In this document: positions 1 to 7,876 of the stretch, one piece after another
Layout: each line of letters opens with the position of its first letter
How positions within the stretch are numbered: position 1 is the first letter of the stretch
Source: an uncultured Clostridia bacterium
GTDB lineage: Bacteria; Bacillota; Clostridia; Christensenellales; Aristaeellaceae
NCBI GenBank assembly: GCA_947600345.1
Contig: CANQGC010000021.1
Location: 1-18,875, forward strand
DNA length: 18,875 bases
Direction: 5' to 3'
Program-made: the position numbers and the translations under genes
The notes under the pieces: generated by a model
Databases searched by the model: none
Told to the model about the DNA's origin: nothing
Seen by the model: only the letters and a program-made list of their open reading frames with translations

Positions 1-17
1 TCCTTCTATCGTTCAGC

Positions 18-49
18 AAACCCTGCTCCCTCTTTTGATTGCAGGGTTT
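18..49. other. 9-bp perfect hairpin with a 14-nt loop
   Basis: AAACCCTGC (18-26) is the exact reverse complement of GCAGGGTTT (41-49). The hairpin lies in non-coding DNA at the window edge. It could be a weak terminator for a gene entering from the left on the plus strand, because the right arm ends in TTT, but no such gene is visible. Confidence 0.4.
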
Positions 50-60
50 GTCAGTGATCT

Positions 61-96
61 GAAATGCGCCCCCAAGAGATTTTGGGGGCGCATTTC
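61..96 (-). terminator. 15-bp stem terminator after the two-component operon, possibly bidirectional
   Basis: GAAATGCGCCCCCAA (61-75) pairs perfectly with 82-96 around a 6-nt loop. The stem has a GC-rich core and an A/T-rich base. It is the first strong terminator-like structure downstream of the response regulator. The stem base supplies a short T tract on either strand, so it may also stop plus-strand transcription. The T tract is short, so efficiency is uncertain. Confidence 0.6.
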
Positions 97-134
97 TTCG
101 CGCCGCGATTCGAAACACCGGCATGCTGCCCGGC

Positions 135-183
135 GCGGGAGAGGGGCGGGCCATCGCGCCGAAGCGCTTCGCTCCTCTCCCGC
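135..183 (-). other. Hairpin directly abutting the response regulator stop codon
   Basis: GCGGGAGAGG (135-144) is the exact reverse complement of 174-183, which touches the stop codon at 184-186. The enclosed sequence holds a second palindrome, GAAGCGCTTC (161-170). No T tract follows on the minus strand, so this looks more like a 3'-end protective or auxiliary structure than a terminator by itself. Confidence 0.4.
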
Positions 184-966
184 CTAGCCGCGCTCCGCGT
201 CCAGCTCCGCGGCCATCGGCCTGGCCCAGGCGTACTGCTCCAGAAACTTGCCGTGGTAGGCGCTCACGGCCTCCGGCTTGCCCGCCTTGAAGTCGCAGAG
301 GTCGCAATCGAACGCCTCCGCGTCCACGGCCAGCACGCTCCTGCGGCGTTTCAATATCTTCTCCGCGCCGCACGCCTTCAGCGCGTCCGTGAGCGCCTTG
401 ATCGTGGTGCGGTAGCCCATGCCCTGGTCGCCCGCGCCGGGCCAGAGCACATCCACCATCTCGTGGATGGTCACCTCGCCGCCCAGGCGGCTGACGCACA
501 GCGCCAGCAGCTCCTTCGCCTTGGCAGAGCGAAAGCGCACCAGCTGCCCGTCCACAAACATATCGAAGTGGCCGAAGGTGCGGAAGCGGACGCGCTTCCG
601 CTGCCGCCCGCTCAGCAGGCGCGCGCGCTCCAGGGCGTCGAGTATGTCCTCGCGCTCGTAGGGCTTGAACACCACAAAGTCGGCCTTGGCCTGCAGCGCG
701 TCGGCGGCGTACTCCGGATGGGCCGTCACGAAGATGACGACCATCCCCGGCCGCGCAGCGCGCAGCCTTCTGGCCAGCTCGATGCCGCTCATGCCCGGCA
801 TGTTGATGTCCAGCAGCGCGAAGTCCACAGGATTGGACGCCGCGTAGTCCAGGGCGGAGGTCGGATTGTCGAACAGTCCGGCCACCTCGAAGCCAGGCAT
901 GTTGCCGCACTCGATCTTGAACAGCTCCAGCGACAGCGGCTCGTCGTCCACCAGGATCACGTTCAC
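184..966 (-). CDS. Response regulator with a SARP-like (Trans_reg_C/BTAD-type) output domain
   Basis: A 260-aa cytoplasmic response regulator, expected to be phosphorylated by the kinase encoded just upstream and to control transcription. The receiver domain spans about residues 1-120. The acidic pair D7/D8, the phosphoacceptor D53 in LLDINMPGMSG, T81 and K101 in FKPY are all present. From about residue 130 a winged-helix transcriptional domain follows, with the run FRSAKAKELLAL and then VDVLWPG. This resembles regulators of the AfsR/SARP type found in Clostridia, here with only a short tail after the DNA-binding region. The start is GTG at 966, which overlaps the kinase stop codon (GTGA), so the two are translationally coupled. 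No target genes can be inferred beyond the possibility of autoregulation. Confidence 0.85.
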   Translation of the reverse strand: MNVILVDDEPLSLELFKIECGNMPGFEVAGLFDNPTSALDYAASNPVDFALLDINMPGMSGIELARRLRAARPGMVVIFVTAHPEYAADALQAKADFVVFKPYEREDILDALERARLLSGRQRKRVRFRTFGHFDMFVDGQLVRFRSAKAKELLALCVSRLGGEVTIHEMVDVLWPGAGDQGMGYRTTIKALTDALKACGAEKILKRRRSVLAVDAEAFDCDLCDFKAGKPEAVSAYHGKFLEQYAWARPMAAELDAERG

Positions 967-2711
967 AGCGCTTCCTCCCTCCACGCAAGGTTCTTGGGCA
1001 TATCCAGGCTGGCGGTCATGCCGCCGAGCGCGTTCCGCTCCAGCCGCACCGGCGCGATGCCGCAGAATTCCAGTCGGGTATTGACGTTGCGGATGGCCGT
1101 GGAGCGCTTGTCCGAGCCGCCCTCCGGCGGCGGCTCCGCGCCGGGATCCGGCCCGTTGTCCGCCACCTCGATGTGGTAGCCGTCCTGCGTCTCCCGGCAG
1201 CTGAGCCGCACCAGGCCGCCGTCGCTGCGGCGCTGCGCCGCGTGCACCACGGCGTTCTCCACCAGCGGCTGTACCGTCAGCGGCAGGATCTCGAAGTCCT
1301 CGGCCTCGATATCGTACTCCATCGCGAAGCGCCCGCCCAGCTGCGCCCGCTTGATGTCCACGTAGGCGCGGATTGCCCGAAGCTCCCGGGCGAAGGGCAC
1401 CGGCTCCCGCATGCGCTCCACGCCGTCCACCCGGTGGCGCACGTACTTGGCGAAGTCGCCGGTCATCTTGTACGCCTGATCGGCATCCAGGCGAATCAGC
1501 GCGCGGATGGCATCCAGCGTGTGATAGAAGAAGTGACTGGTGATCTGGATGGCCGCGATCTCGCTCTTCGATACCTCCAGCGCGGCCCGCAGGCGAATCT
1601 GCTTCGCCTGGGCCTTCACCACCGAGGAAATCACCCGGTAGAGCAGCACGTACAGATAGCCGAATATGCCCGCGTACACCAGCCAGGTGATGTCGTCGGT
1701 GAAGTAGTAGCGCAGCGGCGCATAGATCATCAGCAGCGCGTAGGCGCAGACCAGGAGCCTCCGCCGCCGCAGCAGCTCCAGCACGAAGGCGTAGCCGATC
1801 ACCAGCGCCGACAGCGCGCCGGTCAGGCCCATCACCTGGGGCATATCCCGGATGCCGGCGAGCTGCAGCGCAGTAATCAGCGCCGCGTTGGCCGCGCTCA
1901 GCCAGAACAGCGCCCGCGAAACCTTCCTGCGCCAGCCGGAGTTTACGCGAATCTGGTAGAGCGTGTACAGCATCGGGCACAGCATGAACGCCGCGTTCTG
2001 AATCAGGATGTAGGAGACGTTCCGGTCAAATTCCAGCAGGATCGTGGTCTGCTGAGCCAGCAGGAACACGGCCAGCATCACGATGAACAGGCTCAGCGCG
2101 TACAGGCCGGTGTGGCGCTCCAGGTAGTAGCGCATCACCACCGCCACGATGCCAAAGATCACGCCCACGAACAGGATCGCTAGCGCCACGGCGAAGCGCG
2201 GCAGCGTCTTGAACGCCACGTAGCGCTCGATCTGCGCGCGCGTGCCGCAGCGAACCTCGGGCAGCACGCTCGCGTACTGCCGGTAGGGCGAGGTCAGCTC
2301 GATCTCCAGCGTCGCGCCCCGACTGCCCCCGGGAATGTCGACCACGTTCCAGTAGCTCGGCGCGGCGCGCATCATGCGCTCCCCCGGCGGCTTGTCGAAG
2401 CGGTAGAGCTCTACCCCGTCCAGGGAAACGCGCACGGTCTGGAACGTGGAATAGAAGCAGGCGCTGCGCGCCTCGGCGAACTCCTCCCCCAGCGCGACGG
2501 ACAGCACCGCGGGCGCGTCCGCGTCCCCCGGCTTGGCGCCCTGCTGCGCGCTCCGGCCCTCGAACATCGACCGGCCCTCGCAGAGCACGGCGGTCTCCGC
2601 CTCCAGCCGGTCGAAGTTCAGCCCGGCGAAGAGTATGAACGCCGCCAGCACGCAGCCGATCAGCGCCAGCGGCGCCACCGCCGCGATGAGCCCCCACCGC
2701 CGCCGCGTCAT
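963..2711 (-). CDS. Membrane sensor histidine kinase, LytS/7TM-DISM-like architecture
   Basis: A 582-aa membrane sensor kinase. One N-terminal membrane segment (about residues 7-29) is followed by an extracytoplasmic domain to about residue 170. A cluster of hydrophobic segments spans about 170-365, as in 7TM-DISM sensors. The cytoplasmic part has a His_kinase (PF06580-type) H-box, SHFFYHTLDAIRAL, with the candidate phospho-His at about residue 393. A HATPase domain follows with an N-box (PLVENAVVHA, about 480-490) and a G1 box (VADNGPDPG). The G2 glycines are missing: the segment reads STAIRNVNTRL. The ATG at 2711 was chosen because GGGAGG lies 8 nt upstream; upstream in-frame starts lack this. 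It follows the HAD gene by 16 nt and overlaps the regulator gene. The ligand is unknown. Confidence 0.85.
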   Translation of the reverse strand: MTRRRWGLIAAVAPLALIGCVLAAFILFAGLNFDRLEAETAVLCEGRSMFEGRSAQQGAKPGDADAPAVLSVALGEEFAEARSACFYSTFQTVRVSLDGVELYRFDKPPGERMMRAAPSYWNVVDIPGGSRGATLEIELTSPYRQYASVLPEVRCGTRAQIERYVAFKTLPRFAVALAILFVGVIFGIVAVVMRYYLERHTGLYALSLFIVMLAVFLLAQQTTILLEFDRNVSYILIQNAAFMLCPMLYTLYQIRVNSGWRRKVSRALFWLSAANAALITALQLAGIRDMPQVMGLTGALSALVIGYAFVLELLRRRRLLVCAYALLMIYAPLRYYFTDDITWLVYAGIFGYLYVLLYRVISSVVKAQAKQIRLRAALEVSKSEIAAIQITSHFFYHTLDAIRALIRLDADQAYKMTGDFAKYVRHRVDGVERMREPVPFARELRAIRAYVDIKRAQLGGRFAMEYDIEAEDFEILPLTVQPLVENAVVHAAQRRSDGGLVRLSCRETQDGYHIEVADNGPDPGAEPPPEGGSDKRSTAIRNVNTRLEFCGIAPVRLERNALGGMTASLDMPKNLAWREEAL

Positions 2712-2727
2712 CGCCATCGCCTCCCGC

Positions 2728-3324
2728 CTAGCCGAAGATCGCCCGGCGCGCGGCCCCGGCATCGCCCTCGAAGAGCAGGCCCCGCATCCCCACCAGCATC
2801 GCGCCGGAGACGTTCACCGCCGCGTCGTCCACGAACAGGCACTCCCCCGCGCGCAGGGCGTACCTGCGCAACAGGTGACCGTAGATCTCCGGCATGGGCT
2901 TGATCATCCGCAGCGGCGCGGAGACCACCAGGCCGTCGAAGCATTCGCTGCCCGGCACGCGCGGCCAGTAGTCAAACAGCCGGGCGCTGGCGTTGGAGAG
3001 CAGATAAACGCCCAGCCCGGCGGCCTTGCAGTCGCGCACCAGCGCCTCCATGCCGGGGATGGGCTCGATGGGCTCATCCCAGCGATAGATCAGCGCCCGG
3101 GCGGACTCGTGCAGGCGCTCCGGAAGCTCCGGCAGCACACGGGCCTCCAGCTCGGCCTCATCCAGCGCGCCCCAGTCGAGCATCGACCAATCCACGCCGC
3201 GAAACACCCGCTTCAGCAGCAGCGCCGCGTCCTCCGCGCTCTGGAGCCCCAGCCGGTCGACAAAGTGCTCCGGTGCGAAGCGAATCAGCACGTTCCCCAT
3301 GTCAAACACAACGTTGCGTATCAT
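2728..3324 (-). CDS. HAD-superfamily hydrolase, subfamily IA
   Basis: A 198-aa predicted cytoplasmic phosphatase. Motif I is VVFDMGNVLI with the nucleophile D8; the second acidic residue of the usual DxD is Asn, which is common in FDxGNVL-type members. Motif II is LLSNAS, motif III is the Lys of MIKPMPEIY, and motif IV is FVDDAAVNV. These match YihX/YigB-like phosphatases acting on sugar phosphates or small phosphomonoesters, but the substrate cannot be read from the sequence. The ATG at 3324 is preferred over an upstream in-frame ATG because AAGGAGG lies 11 nt before it and the upstream extension would overlap the promoter at 3350-3378. It is first in an operon with the kinase and regulator. 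Confidence 0.85.
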   Translation of the reverse strand: MIRNVVFDMGNVLIRFAPEHFVDRLGLQSAEDAALLLKRVFRGVDWSMLDWGALDEAELEARVLPELPERLHESARALIYRWDEPIEPIPGMEALVRDCKAAGLGVYLLSNASARLFDYWPRVPGSECFDGLVVSAPLRMIKPMPEIYGHLLRRYALRAGECLFVDDAAVNVSGAMLVGMRGLLFEGDAGAARRAIFG

Positions 3325-3349
3325 GCTCGATCCATCCTCCTTCCCTTCC

Positions 3350-3378
3350 AGTATAGCTTTGCGGACACCGCCTGTCAA
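3350..3378 (-). promoter_or_regulatory. Near-consensus sigma-A promoter of the HAD/kinase/regulator operon
   Basis: On the minus strand TTGACA (3378-3373) and TATACT (3355-3350) are separated by exactly 17 nt. Transcription would start near 3343, giving a leader of about 19 nt containing the GGAGG site of the HAD gene. No operator-like palindrome was seen next to it. Confidence 0.8.
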
Positions 3379-3456
3379 TCGCTTCCGGGGATACAATGCG
3401 CAAAGCTTCACCTTGGTTTAACTCCCCGCGGATAGCCGGTCGCGCCGCCCCTGCGC

Positions 3457-3462
3457 TAATAT
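3457..3462 (+). promoter_or_regulatory. Candidate -10 element placed for a leaderless helicase transcript
   Basis: TAATAT ends 6 nt before the helicase ATG at 3469, so a transcript from it would begin at or next to the start codon. No convincing -35 hexamer is present 16-19 nt upstream, so the call is tentative. The only G-rich run before the ATG (3463-3466) lies 2 nt from it, too close for a normal Shine-Dalgarno site. Confidence 0.25.
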
Positions 3463-3468
3463 GGGGAT

Positions 3469-5355
3469 ATGAGTGAATTAAGATTTTCCGAATTGTGCCT
3501 GATTCCCGAGATGCAGCGCGCCATCGACGAGCTGGGCTTCGAGTGCGCCACGGACATTCAGGCCGAGGCCATCCCCGTCATTCGCGAAGGCCGCGATCTG
3601 ATCGGCCGTTCCCAGACCGGCACCGGCAAGACGCTGGCCTTCGCCATCCCCGCCGTGGAGACCATCGACCGGGACGAGGCCGAGCCCAGCGTGCAGGTGC
3701 TGATCCTCTGCCCCACCCGCGAGCTCGCCCAGCAGGGCGGCGACGAGATCCGCAAGCTCACACGCTTCATGCGAAACGTGTGGGTGACCGAGGTCTACGG
3801 CGGCGCGCCGATGGAGCGGCAGATCGCCCAGCTGCGCCGCTGCAACCTGGTGATCGGCACGCCCGGGCGCGTGATGGACCACATGCGCCGGGGCACGCTT
3901 TCGCTGGCAAGCGTAAAGCTCGTGGTGCTCGACGAGGCAGACGAGATGCTCTCCATGGGCTTCCGGGAGGACATCGAGACGATACTGAAGGACGTGCCGG
4001 AGGCGCGCCAGACGCTGCTCTTCTCCGCCACGATGCCCGCGCCGATCCTGGAGCTGACCGAGGAATACCTGCGCGAGCCGCACATCATCGAGATCAACCG
4101 GGAGCAGGTGACGCTGGAGAACATCCGCCAGGAGTACGTGGACGTGCCCATGGGCCGCAAGCTGGACGCGCTGAACCTGATCCTGCACGCCCGGGAGCCG
4201 CGGCTGTGCATGATCTTCTGCAATACGAAGCTCATGGTGGAGGAGGTCACCCAATACCTGAGCAGGAACGGCTTCGCCGCGGAGGCGCTGCACGGGGATC
4301 TGAACCAGTCCCAGCGCACGCGGGTGATGGAGGCGTTCAAGTCCGCCAGAATGCCCATACTGGTCGCCACGGACGTGGCGGCGCGGGGCATCGACGTGGA
4401 GGGCATCGACTACGTCATCAACTACGACGTGCCCAACCACGACGAGTACTACATCCACCGCATCGGCCGCACCGGCCGCGCCGGCAGGGAGGGCACCGCG
4501 CTGACCATTTGCTCCGGGCGGCGGCAGCTGTACCAGATTCGCGCCCTGGCCCGGATGGCGAAGTCCGAGATCGCGGAGGCGCCGATTCCCAGGGTGGCGG
4601 AACTTCGTGAGAAGCAGCGCGCGCGCCAGCGCCAGGCGCTGATGGACGCCGTGACCGAGGGCGTCGCCCAGGACTGGCAGGACATGGCGAGCGCGCTGAT
4701 GGAGGATGGCTGCGATCTCCAGATGCTCGCCGCTGCCGCGATGCAGCTGGCCTTCGGGAAGGAAGAATTGTCGCTGACCGACATCGAATTCGAGCGCCGA
4801 AGCGTCGAGGGCGGCGCCTGGCGCAAGCTGATGCTGGGCGTCGGCCGGAGCCAGGGCGTCGCGCCCAACCACATTGTCAGCGCCATCGCCTCCGCCGCGG
4901 ACATCCCCGGCCGGGAGATCGGCAAGATCGAGATCTACGATGAACATACTATGGTCGGTATTCCCGCCAACCGGGCCGAGTACGTGGCCCGCAGGCTGCG
5001 CAACCTGAAGATCAACGGCCACCCCTGCACCGTGCGCCTGCTGCGGGAGAAGATGCCCGGCGCATCGCGCCAGGAGCGCCGCAGGGACGCGCGGTCGGAT
5101 GCGCGACAGCCCAGCTTCATACCGAAGTCTGTTTCAATGGAGCCCGCCCGCCGGGGCAAGCTGCGCATCTCCGCCGAGGCGAAGGCGCGGCTGCTGGACG
5201 GGAGCGATCTGAGCCGCTTCGAGATTTCAAAGAGCCGCGACCGCAAGCCCGAGCGCGCGCCGATCCGCCGAAGGGAGGAGGCGCGCAGGCCCCAGGAGCG
5301 CGGCAACCGCAAGAATACAGACCGAGGTTCAATTCGCAGGAAGGAAAAGCGCTGA
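3469..5355 (+). CDS. DEAD-box ATP-dependent RNA helicase (CshA/DeaD type)
   Basis: A 628-aa RNA helicase that would unwind structured RNA in ribosome assembly, mRNA turnover or cold adaptation. It shows the full motif set: Q-motif region (F6 to Q31), motif I SQTGTGKT (48-55), Ia PTRELAQQ, Ib TPGR, DEAD (155-158), SAT (186-188), ATDVAARGID and HRIGRTGR (330-337). After the two RecA-like domains comes a DbpA/CsdA-type RNA-binding domain (about 450-530), with LMLGVGRSQGV and ending near CTVRLLREK. A strongly basic, Arg-rich tail of about 95 residues follows and probably binds RNA non-specifically. The start matches the family N-terminus. No properly spaced ribosome-binding site precedes the ATG. 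It is the only plus-strand gene and is divergent from the HAD operon. Confidence 0.95.
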   Translation: MSELRFSELCLIPEMQRAIDELGFECATDIQAEAIPVIREGRDLIGRSQTGTGKTLAFAIPAVETIDRDEAEPSVQVLILCPTRELAQQGGDEIRKLTRFMRNVWVTEVYGGAPMERQIAQLRRCNLVIGTPGRVMDHMRRGTLSLASVKLVVLDEADEMLSMGFREDIETILKDVPEARQTLLFSATMPAPILELTEEYLREPHIIEINREQVTLENIRQEYVDVPMGRKLDALNLILHAREPRLCMIFCNTKLMVEEVTQYLSRNGFAAEALHGDLNQSQRTRVMEAFKSARMPILVATDVAARGIDVEGIDYVINYDVPNHDEYYIHRIGRTGRAGREGTALTICSGRRQLYQIRALARMAKSEIAEAPIPRVAELREKQRARQRQALMDAVTEGVAQDWQDMASALMEDGCDLQMLAAAAMQLAFGKEELSLTDIEFERRSVEGGAWRKLMLGVGRSQGVAPNHIVSAIASAADIPGREIGKIEIYDEHTMVGIPANRAEYVARRLRNLKINGHPCTVRLLREKMPGASRQERRRDARSDARQPSFIPKSVSMEPARRGKLRISAEAKARLLDGSDLSRFEISKSRDRKPERAPIRRREEARRPQERGNRKNTDRGSIRRKEKR

Positions 5356-5374
5356 GCCCACGGCGAGGCACAGC

Positions 5375-5414
5375 GAGAGCGGACCGGATGTGCGCGTGCA
5401 TCCGGTCCGCTCTC
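5375..5414 (+). terminator. 16-bp stem terminator after the helicase
   Basis: GAGAGCGGACCGGATG (5375-5390) pairs perfectly with 5399-5414 around an 8-nt loop and is followed by TTCTAT on the plus strand. It lies 20 nt after the helicase stop codon and between two convergent genes, so it may also stop transcription of the EamA gene from the other side. Confidence 0.75.
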
Positions 5415-5468
5415 TTCTATGCTGGAATCCTCAAAGTGGCGCCCGAGCATTCCATACTTCAGTCTGTT

Positions 5469-6347
5469 TTATTCGTCATTCCGCTCTCCACCCCCGCCGA
5501 GCTCGCTGAACACCGCCGCGCCGATCACCAGCACCGCGCCTGCCGCGCCGGTGAACCCCATGCGCTCGTGCAGCAGAAGCGCCGAGAGCAGCACCGCCAC
5601 CACCGGGTCGATGTAGCTCAGGATCGCGGCGGTCTGGGCCTTGACCTCCGCCAGCGAGCCGAAGTAGAGCGCGTAGGCCAGGCCGGTGTGCACCACGCCC
5701 ACCACCAGCAATAGCGCCAGCGACGCGGGCGCATAGTGCAGCTGCGCCACCGGCTCGGTCAGCAGCACGTAGGGCAGCAGCACGACGGACGAGATGCCCA
5801 GCTGCAGTATCGTGCGGTCGTAGCCGTCCAGCCCGCCCAGGTGCTTGTTGAGCAGCACCACGACGGCGTAGAACACCGCCGCGCACAGCCCCAGCGCCAC
5901 GCCCTTCAGCTCCGCCGCGCCGGTGAAGCCCGCGTCCAGCACGCCGGAGACGAACACCATGCCGATCAGCGCCGCGAACACGCAGCCCAGCTTCCGCGCG
6001 GTCAACTTCTCGCGCAGCACGAGGGGCGAGGCCAGCACGATCAGCATCGGCGCGAAGTAGTAGCACAGCGTGGCCGTGGCGACGGAGGTGTAGTTGTACG
6101 CCTCGAAGAGCAGGATCCAGTTGATGCCCAGCGCCGCGCCGGACGGGATCAGCAGCGGAAGGTTTCTCCGGATGGCCGCGCGGTCGAGCCTTCGCCCCCT
6201 GAAGCGCAGCACCAGCAGCAGAAAGGCCATGCCGATCGCGCCGCGCGCCATCGCCACGAAGCTCGACGGCAGGTCGATCCAGCGCCGGAACAGCCCGATG
6301 GTGCCGAAGATCAGCATGGACAGCGTGATTTTCCCGTTTGCGGACAA
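5469..6347 (-). CDS. DMT-superfamily EamA transporter
   Basis: A 292-aa integral membrane protein with about ten hydrophobic segments arranged as two EamA repeats (roughly residues 5-140 and 150-285). It matches the drug/metabolite transporter superfamily of small-metabolite exporters. The substrate is not identifiable. Family hallmarks include the N-terminal IFGTIGLFRRWIDLPS, the ARGAIG segment, and SYIDPVVAVLLSALLLHE in the second repeat. The start is TTG at 6347, supported by AGGGGAG with a 7-nt gap. The next in-frame ATG (6317) would remove part of the first membrane helix. It lies 66 nt beyond the fumarase beta stop, but a terminator sits between them, so it may be transcribed separately. 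No clear promoter of its own was found. Confidence 0.85.
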   Translation of the reverse strand: MSANGKITLSMLIFGTIGLFRRWIDLPSSFVAMARGAIGMAFLLLVLRFRGRRLDRAAIRRNLPLLIPSGAALGINWILLFEAYNYTSVATATLCYYFAPMLIVLASPLVLREKLTARKLGCVFAALIGMVFVSGVLDAGFTGAAELKGVALGLCAAVFYAVVVLLNKHLGGLDGYDRTILQLGISSVVLLPYVLLTEPVAQLHYAPASLALLLVVGVVHTGLAYALYFGSLAEVKAQTAAILSYIDPVVAVLLSALLLHERMGFTGAAGAVLVIGAAVFSELGGGGERNDE

Positions 6348-6373
6348 TGCAATTCTCCCCTTGCGCAGAAAGA

Positions 6374-6397
6374 TCGGGGGATCGTTCGATCCCCCGA
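6374..6397 (-). terminator. Rho-independent terminator of the fumarase operon
   Basis: TCGGGGGATC (6374-6383) pairs perfectly with 6388-6397 around the 4-nt loop GTTC (plus-strand reading). On the minus strand the stem is followed by the T-rich TCTTTCT. It lies 16 nt past the fumarase beta stop codon. Confidence 0.75.
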
Positions 6398-6413
6398 CCG
6401 GCGATTCCTTTGC

Positions 6414-6971
6414 TTATTGGATGCTTTCGAGATACTCCTTGCGGCCCGTCTCGTAGAGGTTGTTCCCCTCGCTGTCGATGATGACGACCACCGGGAAGTC
6501 CTCCACCTCGAGCCTGCGGATGGCCTCCGCACCCAGATCCTCGTAGGCCACGAGCTCGGCCTTCTTGATGCACTTGCTCAGCAGCGCGCCGCAGCCGCCG
6601 ATGGCGCCGAAGTACACCGCGCCGTACTGCTTCATGGCGTCCACCACCTCATCGCTGCGCTTGCCCTTGCCGATCATGCCGGTCTGGCCGATGGAGATCA
6701 GCGTGGGCGAATAGGCGTCCATGCGGTAGGAGGTCGTGGGGCCGGCGGAGCCGATGGCCTGGCCGGGTTTCGCGGGCGTCGGGCCGACGAAGTAGATCGT
6801 CGCGTCCTGGATGTCGATGGGCAGTTCCTTGCCCTGGGCCACCAGCTCGCAGAGGCGCTTGTGGGCGGCGTCGCGAGCGGTGTAGATCACGCCGCTCAGC
6901 AGGCAGCTCTCGCCGGAGCGCAGCTCGCGGGCCATCTCGTGGGTCAGCGGCAACTGAATCTTCTTCGCCAT
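6414..6971 (-). CDS. fumB: Class I (Fe-S) fumarate hydratase, beta subunit
   Basis: A 185-aa protein matching the C-terminal domain of iron-sulfur fumarases, encoded as a separate subunit as is usual in anaerobes. With the alpha subunit it forms an enzyme interconverting fumarate and malate. Recognisable segments are LTHEMARELRSGE near the N-terminus, VGPTPAKPGQAIGSAGPTTS, the GMIGKG turn, and FGAIGGCGALL. The start codon follows the alpha stop after a single base, so the genes are translationally coupled. The related L(+)-tartrate dehydratase beta subunit has the same fold and cannot be fully excluded. The symbol is used in the sense of the beta subunit of the two-subunit enzyme, not the E. 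coli FumB isozyme. Confidence 0.9.
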   Translation of the reverse strand: MAKKIQLPLTHEMARELRSGESCLLSGVIYTARDAAHKRLCELVAQGKELPIDIQDATIYFVGPTPAKPGQAIGSAGPTTSYRMDAYSPTLISIGQTGMIGKGKRSDEVVDAMKQYGAVYFGAIGGCGALLSKCIKKAELVAYEDLGAEAIRRLEVEDFPVVVIIDSEGNNLYETGRKEYLESIQ

Positions 6972-6972
6972 C

Positions 6973-7812
6973 TCAGATCACCTCCGTCTCGTGGCGGGTC
7001 ACGTGGCAGTTGATGTTGACCGCCACCGGCAGCGACGCGATGTGCGCCGGCATCTTTTCGATGCGCACGGCCAGCGCCGTGGTGCGGCCGCCCATGCCCT
7101 GGGGGCCGATGCCCAGCGCGTTGATCTTCTCCAGCAGCTCGTCCTCCAGCGCCGCCCAGAAGGGATCGGGGTTGGGCGCATCCAGCGGACGAACCAACGC
7201 CTTCTTGGCCAGGTAGGCGGCCTTGTCGAAGGTGCCGCCCACGCCCACGCCCACGACGATGGGCGGGCAGGGATTCGGGCCGGCCTCCTCCACGCACTGG
7301 AGCACGAAGTCCTTCACGCCCTGGAGCCCGTCGGAGGGCTTGAGCATCTTGATGCGGCTCATGTTCTCGCTGCCCGCGCCCTTGGGGGCCACGGTGATCT
7401 TCAATTTGTCGCCCGGCACGATGTCGTAGTAGATCATCGCCGGGGTGTTGTCGCCGGTGTTCACGCGGTCGATGGGGTCGCGCACCACGCTCTTGCGCAG
7501 GTAGCCGTCGGCGTAGCCCTGGCGCACGCCCTCGTCGATGGCCTCAGCCAGGTTGCCCTCCACGTGCACATCCTGGCCGATCTCCACGAACACGCAGGCC
7601 AGGCCGGTGTCCTGGCAGATGGGCACGTCGTTGGCATCGGCGATGCCGTAGTTTTCGATGATCTGATCCAGCACGCCCTGGGCCACCGGGAAGGTCTCGC
7701 AGGCGCGGCAGCCCTCGATGCGCGCCTTCACGTCCCCGGGCAGGTGGCAGTTCGCGTCGATGCAAAGGCGGCGGACGACCTCCGTCACCTTCGCGGCTTC
7801 GATGATTCGCAT
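6973..7812 (-). CDS. fumA: Class I (Fe-S) fumarate hydratase, alpha subunit
   Basis: A 279-aa protein matching the N-terminal [4Fe-4S] domain of class I fumarases. Candidate cluster ligands are C66 in ICQDTG, C182 in NPCPP and C269 in NINCH, which sit in the conserved contexts of this family. Other hallmarks are GAGSENMS and the glycine-rich VVGVGVGGTFDKA. The cytoplasmic, oxygen-sensitive enzyme would hydrate fumarate to malate or run in reverse. The ATG at 7812 follows a purine-rich GGGGGAGAG site and a promoter at 7848-7876. It is first in a two-gene operon with the beta subunit. A tartrate dehydratase alpha subunit is the main alternative. The symbol refers to the alpha subunit of the two-subunit enzyme. 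Confidence 0.9.
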   Translation of the reverse strand: MRIIEAAKVTEVVRRLCIDANCHLPGDVKARIEGCRACETFPVAQGVLDQIIENYGIADANDVPICQDTGLACVFVEIGQDVHVEGNLAEAIDEGVRQGYADGYLRKSVVRDPIDRVNTGDNTPAMIYYDIVPGDKLKITVAPKGAGSENMSRIKMLKPSDGLQGVKDFVLQCVEEAGPNPCPPIVVGVGVGGTFDKAAYLAKKALVRPLDAPNPDPFWAALEDELLEKINALGIGPQGMGGRTTALAVRIEKMPAHIASLPVAVNINCHVTRHETEVI

Positions 7813-7847
7813 ATTCTCTCTCCCCCGCTTTCTTTGGAGTCACAAAC

Positions 7848-7876
7848 ACTATATCACATTTGCACGCAAAAAGCAA
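7848..7876 (-). promoter_or_regulatory. Extended -10 promoter of the fumarase operon
   Basis: The minus strand reads TGATATAGT, an extended -10 with hexamer TATAGT at 7853-7848. A weak -35, TTGCTT (7876-7871), lies 17 nt upstream. The -35 falls inside the T tract of the terminator of the preceding sugar-transport operon, so termination and initiation signals overlap here. Confidence 0.65.

Noticed and set aside
64..1179. Long plus-strand reading frame antisense to the regulator and kinase genes
   Set aside because: It is a GC-rich shadow with His/Gln/Arg-rich low-complexity translation and no domain. The minus strand carries recognisable kinase and receiver motifs.
2712..2762. Earlier in-frame start for the sensor kinase
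   Set aside because: It would overlap the HAD gene and place the ribosome-binding site inside the coding region; the ATG at 2711 has GGGAGG at 8 nt.
3325..3411. 29-residue N-terminal extension of the HAD protein
   Set aside because: It would include the promoter and ribosome-binding site, and the HAD fold begins at MIRNVVFDMGN.
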